This document shows positions 15,730-22,825 of a stretch of DNA of 24,401 bases, piece after piece (the first letter of the stretch is position 1; the number at the start of each line of letters is the position of its first letter). The stretch lies in the NCBI RefSeq assembly GCF_000372725.1, contig NW_005199712.1:107150-131550 (forward strand), in the 5' to 3' direction. This stretch comes from Emiliania huxleyi CCMP1516. Taxonomy: Eukaryota > Haptophyta > Isochrysidales > Noelaerhabdaceae. The position numbers and the translations under genes are program-made. Below the pieces are notes generated by a model, which ran no database searches, was not told the DNA's origin, and was given only the letters and a program-made list of their open reading frames with translations.

Positions 15730-15843
15730 GGGCCCCCGCCTCCCCCCAGAGGTAGGTAGGTAGGTAGGAAGGGGCAGGGCAGGGGCCGGCCAGGTTTTTC
15801 CAGAATTTCATGATGCTGTCCGCCAAAGCAAAAAAAGAATATA
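15730..15843 (-). repeat. Right copy of the inverted dispersed element
   Basis: See the left copy at 14528-14861. This copy includes a (GGTA)n microsatellite at about 15749-15770 beside the second shared block. Together the two copies bracket about 870 bp of noncoding DNA and could be ends of a foldback or MITE-like element. Confidence 0.7.
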
Positions 15844-15851
15844 TCCCCCGG

Positions 15852-15859
15852 TATTTATA
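15852..15859 (+). promoter_or_regulatory. TATA-like box upstream of the spliced plus-strand gene
   Basis: TATTTATA lies within the near-palindrome GGTATTTATACC, 105 bases before the ATG at 15964. The intervening sequence is a plausible leader and the context at the ATG (CCAACCATGATGG) is good for eukaryotic initiation. Confidence 0.4.
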
Positions 15860-15963
15860 CCGTGCAGTCGTGGGGTCCAGACTCACACGAGACTCACACA
15901 CGGCCGGCGCCAAGCGCGCGTAACCACCGAGCCGCTCTCCGCCGCCGCTCCTCGCCACCAACC

Positions 15964-16752
15964 ATGATGGTGCGTGACTCGTTCACCCCCCTCCCCTCAC
16001 TACGACCAGCCCTCTCATCCACCACGCCGTCGCCGCGCCTTTCTTTTGTGTGTGCGGCGGCGCCGACGCCCGAGTCCAGATGCCCGCCAACGCTCGCTCG
16101 CAGCCCCGATCACACAATCTCCCCAGCGACGGTCTCCCTGCCCAGCGCTCCCGCCGCCGGCGCTGGCTCGTCAGCTCCCCCCCGACACGTGGAGACAAGC
16201 TCCCACCATGACACACGCGTGACTTTGGGTTTGGCTTGAAACTTGGTTGCTCCACAGAATAAGTTGTTCTGGAAACATGAGGATCGAAGGCAACTAGCGG
16301 TGGGTCATGCTTGGAGGTGGCTGGGCACGTCCAGGGGAGTCGGGGGGGGCTGGGCGTCAGCGGGAGCAGTCCGGGTGACTGCCCCCGCCCACGCTTTCTT
16401 TTGCAGAGCCCGGCGCGCCGCCTGGAGGGGCAACACAGTCTGTTTGTTCTTTGTCTTTACCTTATCAAACCCTACTGAAACCCACAGCCACTCAGGAGAG
16501 CAGGAGACGTGCTGCGCAAGCCCCCTCTCCCACCTGGGTGGCTTCGGGCTAAAGAACTTGACCCAGAATTTCAATGGACCCTGGGCAACGACACGCTCGC
16601 TGCGCGCCAAGTCCTCATGCTCCTTGGGGCGAGCGAGGATGGGCGGGCTGCTGCCATGCAAGAGGCGGCGGACGTGGCCAGCAGCCACACGACCACACGC
16701 TGGGGGCGGCGTTTGGTCGGCGGCTTCCTGCAACTAATGCGGCGCGAACGCG
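15964..16752 (+). CDS. Predicted spliced gene of unknown function, small exons (model)
   Basis: A consistent set of splice sites links protein-like pieces. They are exon 1 15964-15969 (ATGATG|GTGCGT), exon 2 16258-16299 (CTCCACAG|AATAAG, NKLFWKHEDRRQLA), exon 3 16407-16437 (CTTTCTTTTGCAG|AGC, SPARRLEGQH), and exon 4 16504-16752 (GAGCAG|GAGACG; reading on to LPPGWLRAKELDPEFQW and later LMRRER) ending at a canonical GTGAGC donor. The phases agree throughout, giving about 110 residues to that point. The exon-4 segment is helix-rich with no motif I recognise. Exon 1 is very short and the 3' end is open: acceptors near 16848, 16856 and 16930 would all give a stop soon after. Alternatively the start is in a longer open frame from 15964 that ends at 16239. 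Exon 4 is the best supported piece. Confidence 0.4.
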
Positions 16753-17062
16753 GTGAGCGGGTACGGGTGGCCGCCTCAGCTGCTCTGTCTCTCAAACAAC
16801 CCTCCCACGTGCTGTCGCTCCGCTGCTGCACGCGTGTACACCATTCGCAGCGACGCAGCGACGACGAGCTAGCTACGGTTGAGGAGGGATGACCGCGAGT
16901 GAGTCCGGAGGACGCGTCTCAGTGACGCAGGAGTCGCGTTTAGAGCCAGCTATGCTGCCCCTCCGGCTGCCTTCCACACACTTCTATCACTCTCTTCACT
17001 CTACGATTTTATGTAGCGTTTGCCGAGGAGTTTGCTTAGCGTTTCTCGGTTACGGCGGTGCG
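16753..17062. other. Intergenic or 3' segment between the plus-strand gene and the low-GC cassette
   Basis: This may hold the last intron and final exon of the plus-strand gene; a frame after the acceptor at 16930 is open to a TAG near 17015. GC falls steadily towards 17060, where the low-GC minus-strand ORFs end. Nothing else is recognisable. Confidence 0.35.
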
Positions 17063-17476
17063 TCATCCAATCATTAATGTCTGTGATCGTCTCACAGAGT
17101 CATTCCTGCTGCTTCTGCCTGTGATATAAAATCGTCCTTGCTCCTTGAACGTTATCCACGGCTTTTTTCCATCAAGTTTGTACTCTTCTACGGAAACGAG
17201 GAGATCAAGGAGGCACACGAACTCAGCCAAACGTGCGACTAAGCTGAAAGACGAAGTTGATTGACCAATATTAGACAGACGATCTCGTAGTTGACGACAC
17301 ACTGCGTCGATCACACGTTGGAACTCCACCCAGAGTTCAGAAGTGTCGTCCCCGTCGTCCTCCATGACAAATGCCACGCCATCAACCTTGAACATGTTAG
17401 GAGTCCTTCCAATAGCATACGTGTTATCATTATAAAGTGGATACGTAAATCGTAGGAGGGGGCTGACTTTTGCCAT
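17063..17476 (-). CDS. Unknown protein of a low-GC compact ORF cassette (third ORF)
   Basis: An ATG at 17476 opens 137 codons to a TGA at 17063. The start follows the stop of the preceding ORF by only four bases. Sampled lines here are 40-45% GC and third positions are mixed, unlike the G/C-ending codons of all neighbouring genes. The product is soluble and mixed, with an acidic stretch (MEDDGDDTSELW) in the middle of a helix-rich part (WVEFQRVIDAVCRQLRDRL). No known motif, signal or membrane segment is visible. Its compact neighbourhood suggests a viral or mobile-element origin, but I cannot name a family. Confidence 0.6.
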   Translation of the reverse strand: MAKVSPLLRFTYPLYNDNTYAIGRTPNMFKVDGVAFVMEDDGDDTSELWVEFQRVIDAVCRQLRDRLSNIGQSTSSFSLVARLAEFVCLLDLLVSVEEYKLDGKKPWITFKEQGRFYITGRSSRNDSVRRSQTLMIG

Positions 17477-17480
17477 TTTT

Positions 17481-17883
17481 TTAATTTCTGAATATGTTCC
17501 TTTGCTTTATGCGGCGCTCGACCTGTTTGAGCGCTCGGATTGTCACTCCTTTGAGGACGTGCTGACGATGCGAGCACACAGCTGCCAGATTTCTTGCGAT
17601 GATGCCCCAATTGTTTACACGCCCCCCTCAACTCATAAAATCCAAGTGTGTGCCGTTGTTCGGCTAGATTGCAGACCGCCTCTGCCAGATGCTTAACGAG
17701 GGGGCTCTCGACCACCACAACACGATGTTTCCTATTGCAGTCGATTTTTTCATACATTTTTTGCGCGATTTCGATTACATCCATCGTAGCCTCCTCGACA
17801 TGAAGGGCACTCTGTTGCTTTTGCTGGCAGTCATCCTTGGAATTGCCCGTAAGTACCAGTCTTTTCTGTTGCCTCTGCAGCAT
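17481..17883 (-). CDS. Unknown protein of the low-GC cassette (second ORF), frame change at a G run
   Basis: It starts at ATG 17883, five bases after the stop of the first ORF. The first frame runs through Gln-rich and basic helical sequence (VVVVESPLVKHLAEAVCNLA) to about 17628. After a six-base G run on the minus strand (plus C run 17622-17627) the coding character moves to the next frame (helical, WGIIARNLAAVC...) and ends with TAA at 17481-17483, four bases before the third ORF. The total length fits about 133 residues if the reading frame changes once at the run. This could be a real inactivating frameshift, a sequence error, or programmed frameshifting. No family recognised. Confidence 0.5.
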
Positions 17884-17888
17884 ACGAA

Positions 17889-18033
17889 CTAACAATTGCC
17901 CTTAAACATCGCAATTGCTTGACTGAAATCATCCGGCAACGGCTCGGTGGACGTTGGTGGTTTCTCAGACTTGGGTTTGGGTGGATTCGTCCCAGGCTTC
18001 ATAGTGGATGTCTCAGACTTCGGTGGATTGGAC
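17889..18033 (-). CDS. C-terminal fragment of the first ORF in the low-GC cassette, cut by the inverted repeat
   Basis: The minus frame ends with TAG at 17889-17891 and encodes a Pro/Lys/Ser-rich tail (NPPKSETSTMKPGTNPPKPK) followed by PDDFSQAIAMFKGNC. Codon use is mixed, as in the two ORFs after it. At 18034 the sequence turns abruptly into the GC-rich inverted repeat. The frame stays open there to a possible GTG near 18218, but that part is repeat DNA and not likely original coding sequence. The N-terminus appears to have been displaced or lost. Confidence 0.45.
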
Positions 18034-18331
18034 CCGCCGGCGCTGCGCCTGCTTCCTTGTGCGCCGCTGGACGTCGGCCGAAAAGACTGCTTCCTTCTGG
18101 GGACCCGATTCCGCGAAGATCGCGCGCGCGTCGTGAATGCGGCGCGCGCGCGATCTCTGCTCCCGGGCACGCCGGTCGCAGTGACATGGGCTCCCAGGCT
18201 CAAAAGCGCTCCCGTCAACAGCGAGCGAGCGCCGCCGCTGCTCCTCCTCCCGCCGCCGCTCCGCTCACCGAGACAAACTCGGTGCCGCCGTTCTCGCCGC
18301 CGCCGCCGCCGCCGCCGCCTCGCCCCTCGCC
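18034..18331 (+). repeat. Left ~297-bp inverted repeat of a candidate mobile element
   Basis: It matches the reverse complement of 20641-20936 over nearly its full length with scattered mismatches and small indels. It starts at CCGCCGGCGCTGCGCCTGC and ends in the (CCG)n stretch near CCTCGCC. No clear target-site duplication is visible just outside. Confidence 0.9.
18117..18156 (+). repeat. Internal hairpin in the left inverted repeat
   Basis: Two 17-base arms (AGATCGCGCGCGCGTCG and CGGCGCGCGCGCGATCT) pair with one mismatch around the six-base loop TGAATG. The same hairpin is kept in the right copy at 20814-20853. Confidence 0.85.
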
Positions 18332-18914
18332 TCCGTCACCGCCGCCCTCCATCTCGCGGCGGCGTCCCTCTGAGATGGCGCGGGCGCCTCGCTCGCCGGC
18401 GCCTCGCCGCTGCCCCCCTCTCGCCGCCGCTCCGCTCGTGGCCGCCGCCTCCCCTGTCAATCCCGCCGTCCGCACCACCGCTGCCGCCGCCTCGCGCCTC
18501 GCCGCCGCCGCCGCTGCCCTCCCCCTCGCCGCTGAGCGGTGCTTGGCGAGCCTTCTCACCCCCGTCCGCCGTCGCCCCCGGCCGCGCTGGCCGCTGCCTC
18601 TGCCAGCACAGCCTACCCCTAGGAGCTAGGTGCACACTCTCTCCTTCCTCTGTACTCTGCGCCGCCGGCGCCGCCACGCATGCAGTTGGGTGCTTGGGTC
18701 AGCGGCGTGAGCCGAGAGGTGGCCCCCACCGGCCCACCGCTGACAGCGCTCAGCGCGGGGGGGGGGGGGGGGGGCGCCCCCCGCGCCCACACACGCCCGC
18801 GCGCCCAGCGCAGCAGCACGACGGCTCCTCTCGCCACCCCACGCGCGGGGGCGTGACGTCTGTAGCGAGGCGACGGACGGTGGGACGGTGTCCGACCCGT
18901 TCTGGGGTTTTCAT
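18332..18914. repeat. GC-rich low-complexity region with (CCG)n and an 18-base G run
   Basis: CCG/CGC trinucleotide-type sequence fills 18332-18600 and a run of 18 G bases occupies 18757-18774. All frames give Arg/Pro/Ala-rich peptides; I see no gene. Sequence quality may be poor at the G run. Confidence 0.6.
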
Positions 18915-19034
18915 ATGATGCCGCTCTACTCGTATCGACCAGTAAAATACCGGGGGAGGCCTGCGCAGCCTCTAACTATTTCGACACCCTTCAGAACACT
19001 GGGCACCACGACCTTTGAACAGCGCTTCATTCGA

Positions 19035-20542
19035 ATGGCGTTCGCCTCGGACGGCCTGCCGCCGCCGGCGCACAACGCTGCTGCCGAGGGCGCGGCGCGC
19101 GGCCGCGACGGCGCGCAAGCGGCCGATGATGGCCAGAGACCCGGCGTCAAGCGCCGACTCGACGGCGAGCTCGCGAGCGCGCGCGTCGGCGTCGACGACG
19201 CCAAAGGAGGCGACACCATTATGGTGGACGCCACGCACATGGCCGCTGCGGCGGCCGCCGGCACCGACAGCACCACGAAGCGCCTGCTGCACGTCGCGCT
19301 CGCGGCGCGCGACGGCACGCACATCCCTGACATCAAAAACAAGACGGCGCTCGTCACCGAGATACGCCAACTTGTCAAGAAGACGGCGAGGCGCAGCCGG
19401 CGAGCGCGATCAGCGTGCCCATCATCGGCACGTCGCGGGCCGTCTGCGTCGCCTTCAGCGGCGAGAGCGAGGCACGAGCCTTCCTCGAGCACCACGCCGG
19501 CGGTGGCGCCATACAGCTCCCAGCTCCGGATGACATCACCATCCACTTCGTCGCTCTCGACGCCTCCGAGTGGGGCAGGCAGGCGGAGGCGCGCGAGCTC
19601 AAGGCGGCGACGGAGTCCGACGGCCTCCTCGCCATCCGCACGCGCGGCGCCATCAACACGGCCGCCCAGATCGAGCACTTCGCCCCTCTCTTCGAGAAGC
19701 ACTTCGGCAACGTCGTCTCCGTCCAGGAGGGATATCACTCCTTCCTCGGCATCAAGTCGGACGAGAAGGACGGCTCCCTCCTGTTCAAGGTCAAGAACGA
19801 GAACCTCGTCAGCGACCTCCCGCTCCTGCGCAACGTTTTCGCGAGCGGCGATGTCGGCGGACCCCTGCGCCTCGACGTAGGGTGCGTCAAGACCCTCGGC
19901 AACAAGCTCTGCCCCTCGTGCCGCGCGTTCGGGTCGACCAACGCCGACATCGTCCACGGCACGCTGTGCGAGGCGCAGGCTCTCAAGGCTCGGCGCGCTG
20001 CAGCGGCCGGCGTCGCCAAGAAGAGGGGCTTCCAGACTCTCCTCGCCGACAACAAGGTCGAGGTCGCGCGCGCGGCGGGCAAGGTCAAGGCGATCGCGGC
20101 GCGCGACGGGCTGGGCTTCTGCACGACCTTCAACCAGACCGGCCTCCCCTGCAAGATCAGCGCCCGCTGCCGCCACGCGCCGTGCGTCAACTACGAGGAG
20201 CTCCTCGGCACCGCTTTCAAAGGACGGACACGCATCACGGATCACGCTATTGCTGCTAAAAGCTGTCCGTGTACGACAGTCTCAGCCTCCACTGCTCGCG
20301 CACGACATCCGTGTGGCGCCCCGCGAGCCGGGTCCTCCGCCACCGCCGGACCGCGCGCGCACGCCACGGACCGGTCTCTCTCGTTTTCGCCGGTCGGTTC
20401 CTCGGGGGGCGCCCGGCCCGTCCATCGTCACGTGAGCCAGCCGCGCACGAGCGCCTGGAGCAGCCGCACGGCGTGCGGCTCGAGCAGTCGTCCGAAATAC
20501 GCCACCACCGCCCGAGGCGCCAACATACCCGGTTCTGCTTGA
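19035..20542 (+). CDS. Gag-like or nucleic-acid-binding-like protein inside the inverted-repeat element, one apparent frameshift
   Basis: ATG 19035 (in TCGAATGGCG) starts a frame that is Ala-rich and then basic/helical (HIPDIKNKTALVTEIRQLVK) to about 19382. The coding character then moves to the +2 frame (ISVPIIGTSRAVCVAFSG...) and continues to a TGA ending at 20542. A single missing base near 19382 would account for it; no normal-sized intron fits. Conserved-looking cysteines occur in KLCPSCRAFG and in a late C-x9-C-x5-C-x-H cluster around 20120-20185, reminiscent of CCCH/zinc-knuckle motifs in retroelement Gag-type proteins. Codons end mostly in G/C. The last ~100 residues after 20230 are Arg/Ser-rich and may not be translated. 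No reverse transcriptase or transposase is present, so this may be a non-autonomous or decayed element. Confidence 0.55.
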
Positions 20543-20770
20543 GCCTGGGATCCCATCGGCCACTTCGAGACCGCGGCGGTGCGTGCCCGAGAGATCGAGG
20601 ATGGAGCGCGCGTCGCCACTCGCGACGCGCGCGCGCGAGGCGGCGAGGCGCGAGGCGGCGGCGGCGGTGGCGGCGGCGAGAACGGCGGCACCGAGTTCGT
20701 CTCGGTGAGCGGAGCGGCGGCGGGAGGAGGAGCAGCGGCGGCGCTCTCGCTGTTGAGCGCGCTGTTTTGA
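20537..20770 (+). repeat. Degenerate ~230-bp duplication next to the right inverted repeat
   Basis: The words gagcctgggatcccat occur at about 20540 and again at about 20770, each followed by a related GC-rich sequence with CGTGCCCG, GAGATCG and GCGACGCGCGCGCG. A third, inverted, copy lies in the left arm near 18185-18205. Confidence 0.6.
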
Positions 20771-20936
20771 GCCTGGGATCCCATGTCACTGCGACCGGCG
20801 TGCCCGGGGACGGAGATCGCGCGCGCGCCGCATTCACGACGCGCGCGCGATCTTCGCGGAGTCGGGTCCCCAGAGGGAAGCGGTCTTTTCGGCCGACGTC
20901 CAGCGGCGTGCAAGGAAGCAGGCGCAGCGCCGGCGG
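20641..20936 (-). repeat. Right ~296-bp inverted repeat of the candidate mobile element
   Basis: This is the reverse-complement partner of 18034-18331. The two arms enclose 2.3 kb containing the Gag-like gene. Confidence 0.9.
20814..20853 (-). repeat. Internal hairpin in the right inverted repeat
   Basis: Seventeen-base arms pair around the loop CATTCA, the inverted counterpart of the hairpin at 18117-18156. Confidence 0.85.
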
Positions 20937-21230
20937 TGTCGCGCTGCATGGGCCAGCAGGGTGCAGTGGCGAGGGGCGGCGGGCTCGGACGTCCACCGAG
21001 TCGCTCCGCGCGCCAGGCGGAGCGCGCGCGCGGGCCAGGAAGCTCTCAGCAGGCTGAAGAGGACATCTGCGCTTATTGCGGGGCGGGCGGGACTCGACTT
21101 TGTATTCGCCACACGCCTTCCTACCAGGTACCGGTAAACCGGGGAAGGTATTGCATTTTACCACTCGGGCAAACTCGATCAAACGGGCGGACGGAAAACG
21201 CGTTTGCGGCAGCTCGCCGGAGAGCCATGC
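20937..21230. other. Region right of the inverted repeat, no supported gene
   Basis: GC-rich to about 21080, then mixed. A short plus-strand peptide with a CxxC...CxxH look (EDICAYCGAGGTRLCIRH) precedes a GTACCG site near 21127, but part of this stretch is the dispersed 27-bp repeat, so a zinc-finger exon is doubtful. Confidence 0.35.
21099..21125 (-). repeat. Dispersed 27-bp repeat, copy 2
   Basis: Inverted partner of 14475-14501, two mismatches in 27 bases. Confidence 0.75.
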
Positions 21231-21365
21231 ATGAAGCGGCCGGCGCGCCACCGCAGCTCACCGATGGAGCTTGCGGAGCGGCTCAATCCTCTGGCGCAGC
21301 AGCATCGCGACCCATTCTCCAAGCACGGCCGCTGGCGTTGCGATTGCACAGAGAGCGAGCAATAG
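21231..21365 (+). CDS. Short ORF, possible C-terminal exon
   Basis: The frame from ATG 21231 to TAG 21363-21365 encodes 44 residues with protein-like content (MELAERLNPLAQQHRDPFSK, then a CDC cluster near the end). The frame is also open a little upstream, so this may be a last exon and not a full gene. No homology is recognised. Confidence 0.22.
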   Translation: MKRPARHRSSPMELAERLNPLAQQHRDPFSKHGRWRCDCTESEQ

Positions 21366-21620
21366 TCACCAAAAACACTGATCTGTGTGCAGCGGATCTC
21401 CATGGCGGCCGCGCCCAGCGAAGGGACAACCGCAGGCCTCGGATGCTCGCCCGGAAGCGGTCCCACCGTGCGAGTTGCAGCCCCGGAGGTGGCCGACCCA
21501 GCTCACCCCCAGAGAGACCATGCCCAGGGTCAGGCATAAAAGGGGGGTGTTTTTCCGTCCGTCCGAACTCTCGGTACTAAGTAAATAAATAAATAAAAAC
21601 GGACACCTCTCTACTGTGAG
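21366..21620. other. Intergenic stretch with a TATA-like site and (AAAT)n microsatellite
   Basis: CATAAAAG at about 21534-21541 is TATA-like and (AAAT)n fills 21582-21599. Both lie just upstream of the short ORF at 21621. Confidence 0.35.
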
Positions 21621-21797
21621 ATGGGTAAAAAGGAACAGGTCCCCGCCCTTGCGATCTTTGTGCAGGGTTCTTTGTGGGTGTGGTCGGCGACTAGCCGGGG
21701 TCGTCCTCCCGATGGGGGACTAGCACTAGCCGTCTTCCACATGGTCCCTCGGGTCACTGCTGCTCCTAATCTCTTCGTACATCCTCCTGCTAAGTAA
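21621..21797 (+). CDS. Short ORF of 58 residues, unknown
   Basis: ATG 21621 (MGKKEQVPALAIFVQGSLWV at the start) runs to TAA 21795-21797. A TATA-like CATAAAAG lies about 80 bases upstream and local GC is lower than in flanking DNA. The composition is balanced, with a hydrophobic first half. Without a homologue this could be chance. Confidence 0.25.
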   Translation: MGKKEQVPALAIFVQGSLWVWSATSRGRPPDGGLALAVFHMVPRVTAAPNLFVHPPAK

Positions 21798-22260
21798 ATG
21801 GGAGGAGTGCTTCAATTTCTTCTTCTTATACGCCCAGCTCAAAAGCACACACGCATCACGACGCCTAGACAGGCGAGACGCGGCGACAGCCGCAGCGAGC
21901 TCGTTTTAGAAGCGAGCCGCTCGCGGCGAGCAGTTTTAGAAAAAGGGAAAAGGGGGGGAGGGTTAGTTTCGAGGGTTAGTTTGAACCCGAGCCGAGCTTC
22001 GCTCGACTCCCCCCCGCGCGGGAGCCCCCCCCCCCCCCTCTCCTCGGGGGGGCGGGCAGAGCCCGCACCACACACTGCGCCTTTGCGGACGCCGGACCGA
22101 GGCTTTGAAGCGCTGAGTGCGCTGACGTGAGGCTGGAGCGCCAGAGAGACCCGCGCCTGAGCTGCCGCGGGCGAAGTTTGAGTGAGCTGTGTGAAACCCC
22201 GCGCACACGCAATATCGGCTCCGGAGTTCGGAGAGTCAGGCTAAGATAGGATCCCGCCGA
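21798..22260. other. Noncoding region with two TTAGGG-like words and a C run
   Basis: AGGGTTAGTTTCGAGGGTTAGTTT at 21959-21982 holds two AGGGTTAG words; a long C run lies near 22026-22039. No frame looks coding. Confidence 0.45.
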
Positions 22261-22273
22261 AATGCGTAACTCC

Positions 22274-22371
22274 GAGGAATCAGGAATCAGGAATCAGGAA
22301 TCAGGAATCGGAATCCCGGTCACAAAATGTGGGCTATCCGACAAATCAGGAATCAGGAATCAGGAATCAAA
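22274..22371 (+). repeat. AGGAATC heptamer repeat, two clusters
   Basis: The heptamer AGGAATC repeats about five times at 22274-22315 and about three to four times at 22343-22371. The purine-rich, GAATC-containing sequence continues loosely to about 22720, with short open frames but no convincing gene. Confidence 0.85.
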
Positions 22372-22810
22372 TGGAGCATCAAGAAGAGGAAGAGAGAGAA
22401 TTCTTAAAATACAAGCCTCTCTCACAGCACACTGGCACGACAAGGGCGCGGACTGGCGCAAGAGAGAGAAGAGAATCGGGAGGGGGGAGCAGAATCAGGA
22501 ACTGGCTCTGGCTACCCTAGAGAATCGGAAAGGAAGCTGAGGAAACGAGAATGGAGAATCAGAAAGCTGAAAGCGGGGCCAAGATGGGATAGTCTGGGGA
22601 GAGAATCAGAATACCTGAGCAGAAGAGGAACCTAGGATGGGGAATCTAGTGAGAGGCAGAGTAGCAAGAATCCTTGTGTAGTAGAGCAGAATAGGAAAGG
22701 CAGAATCCTTAGGCGCGCGGACAGACTTCTCCATTACTCACCGGAGCTAGTGGACACGACACTATGACACTAACCAGTTATACGAGAATACGCACTGCCC
22801 CCACGCAATA

Positions 22811-22825
22811 CCATTGGCTATAAAG
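22811..22825 (+). promoter_or_regulatory. Possible core promoter: CCATTGG and TATAAAG
   Basis: CCATTGGCTATAAAG combines an inverted CCAAT-like word with a TATA-like word directly after it. No coding sequence that it would serve is evident in the following kilobase, so this may be chance or serve a noncoding transcript. Confidence 0.22.

Larger units (their letters stand above)
14209..15849. other. Noncoding region upstream of the minus-strand LRR gene
   Basis: The first few hundred bases would hold the promoter and 5' leader of the minus-strand gene; an acceptor-like ACTCACAG lies about 20 bases before its ATG on that strand. From 14500 to 15850 composition is mixed, with (GGTA)n and poly-T/A tracts and no frame with convincing codon use. 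The segment 15000-15530 has moderate GC and several short open frames, but none resembles a protein I know. Confidence 0.5.

Noticed and set aside
17800..17855. Plus-strand signal-peptide-like start (MKGTLLLLLAVILGIA) followed by GTAAGT
   Set aside because: It is antisense to Gln-rich codons of the second cassette ORF, which naturally give Leu runs. No downstream acceptor or exon was found, so the good-looking donor is probably chance.
18332..18910. Arg/Pro-rich open frames on both strands
   Set aside because: They come from (CCG)n-type low-complexity DNA and an 18-base G run, with no codon pattern that favours one frame.
21959..21982. Possible telomeric repeat (two AGGGTTAG words)
   Set aside because: Only two words, separated by unrelated bases and inside ordinary sequence; too little for a telomere or interstitial telomeric tract.
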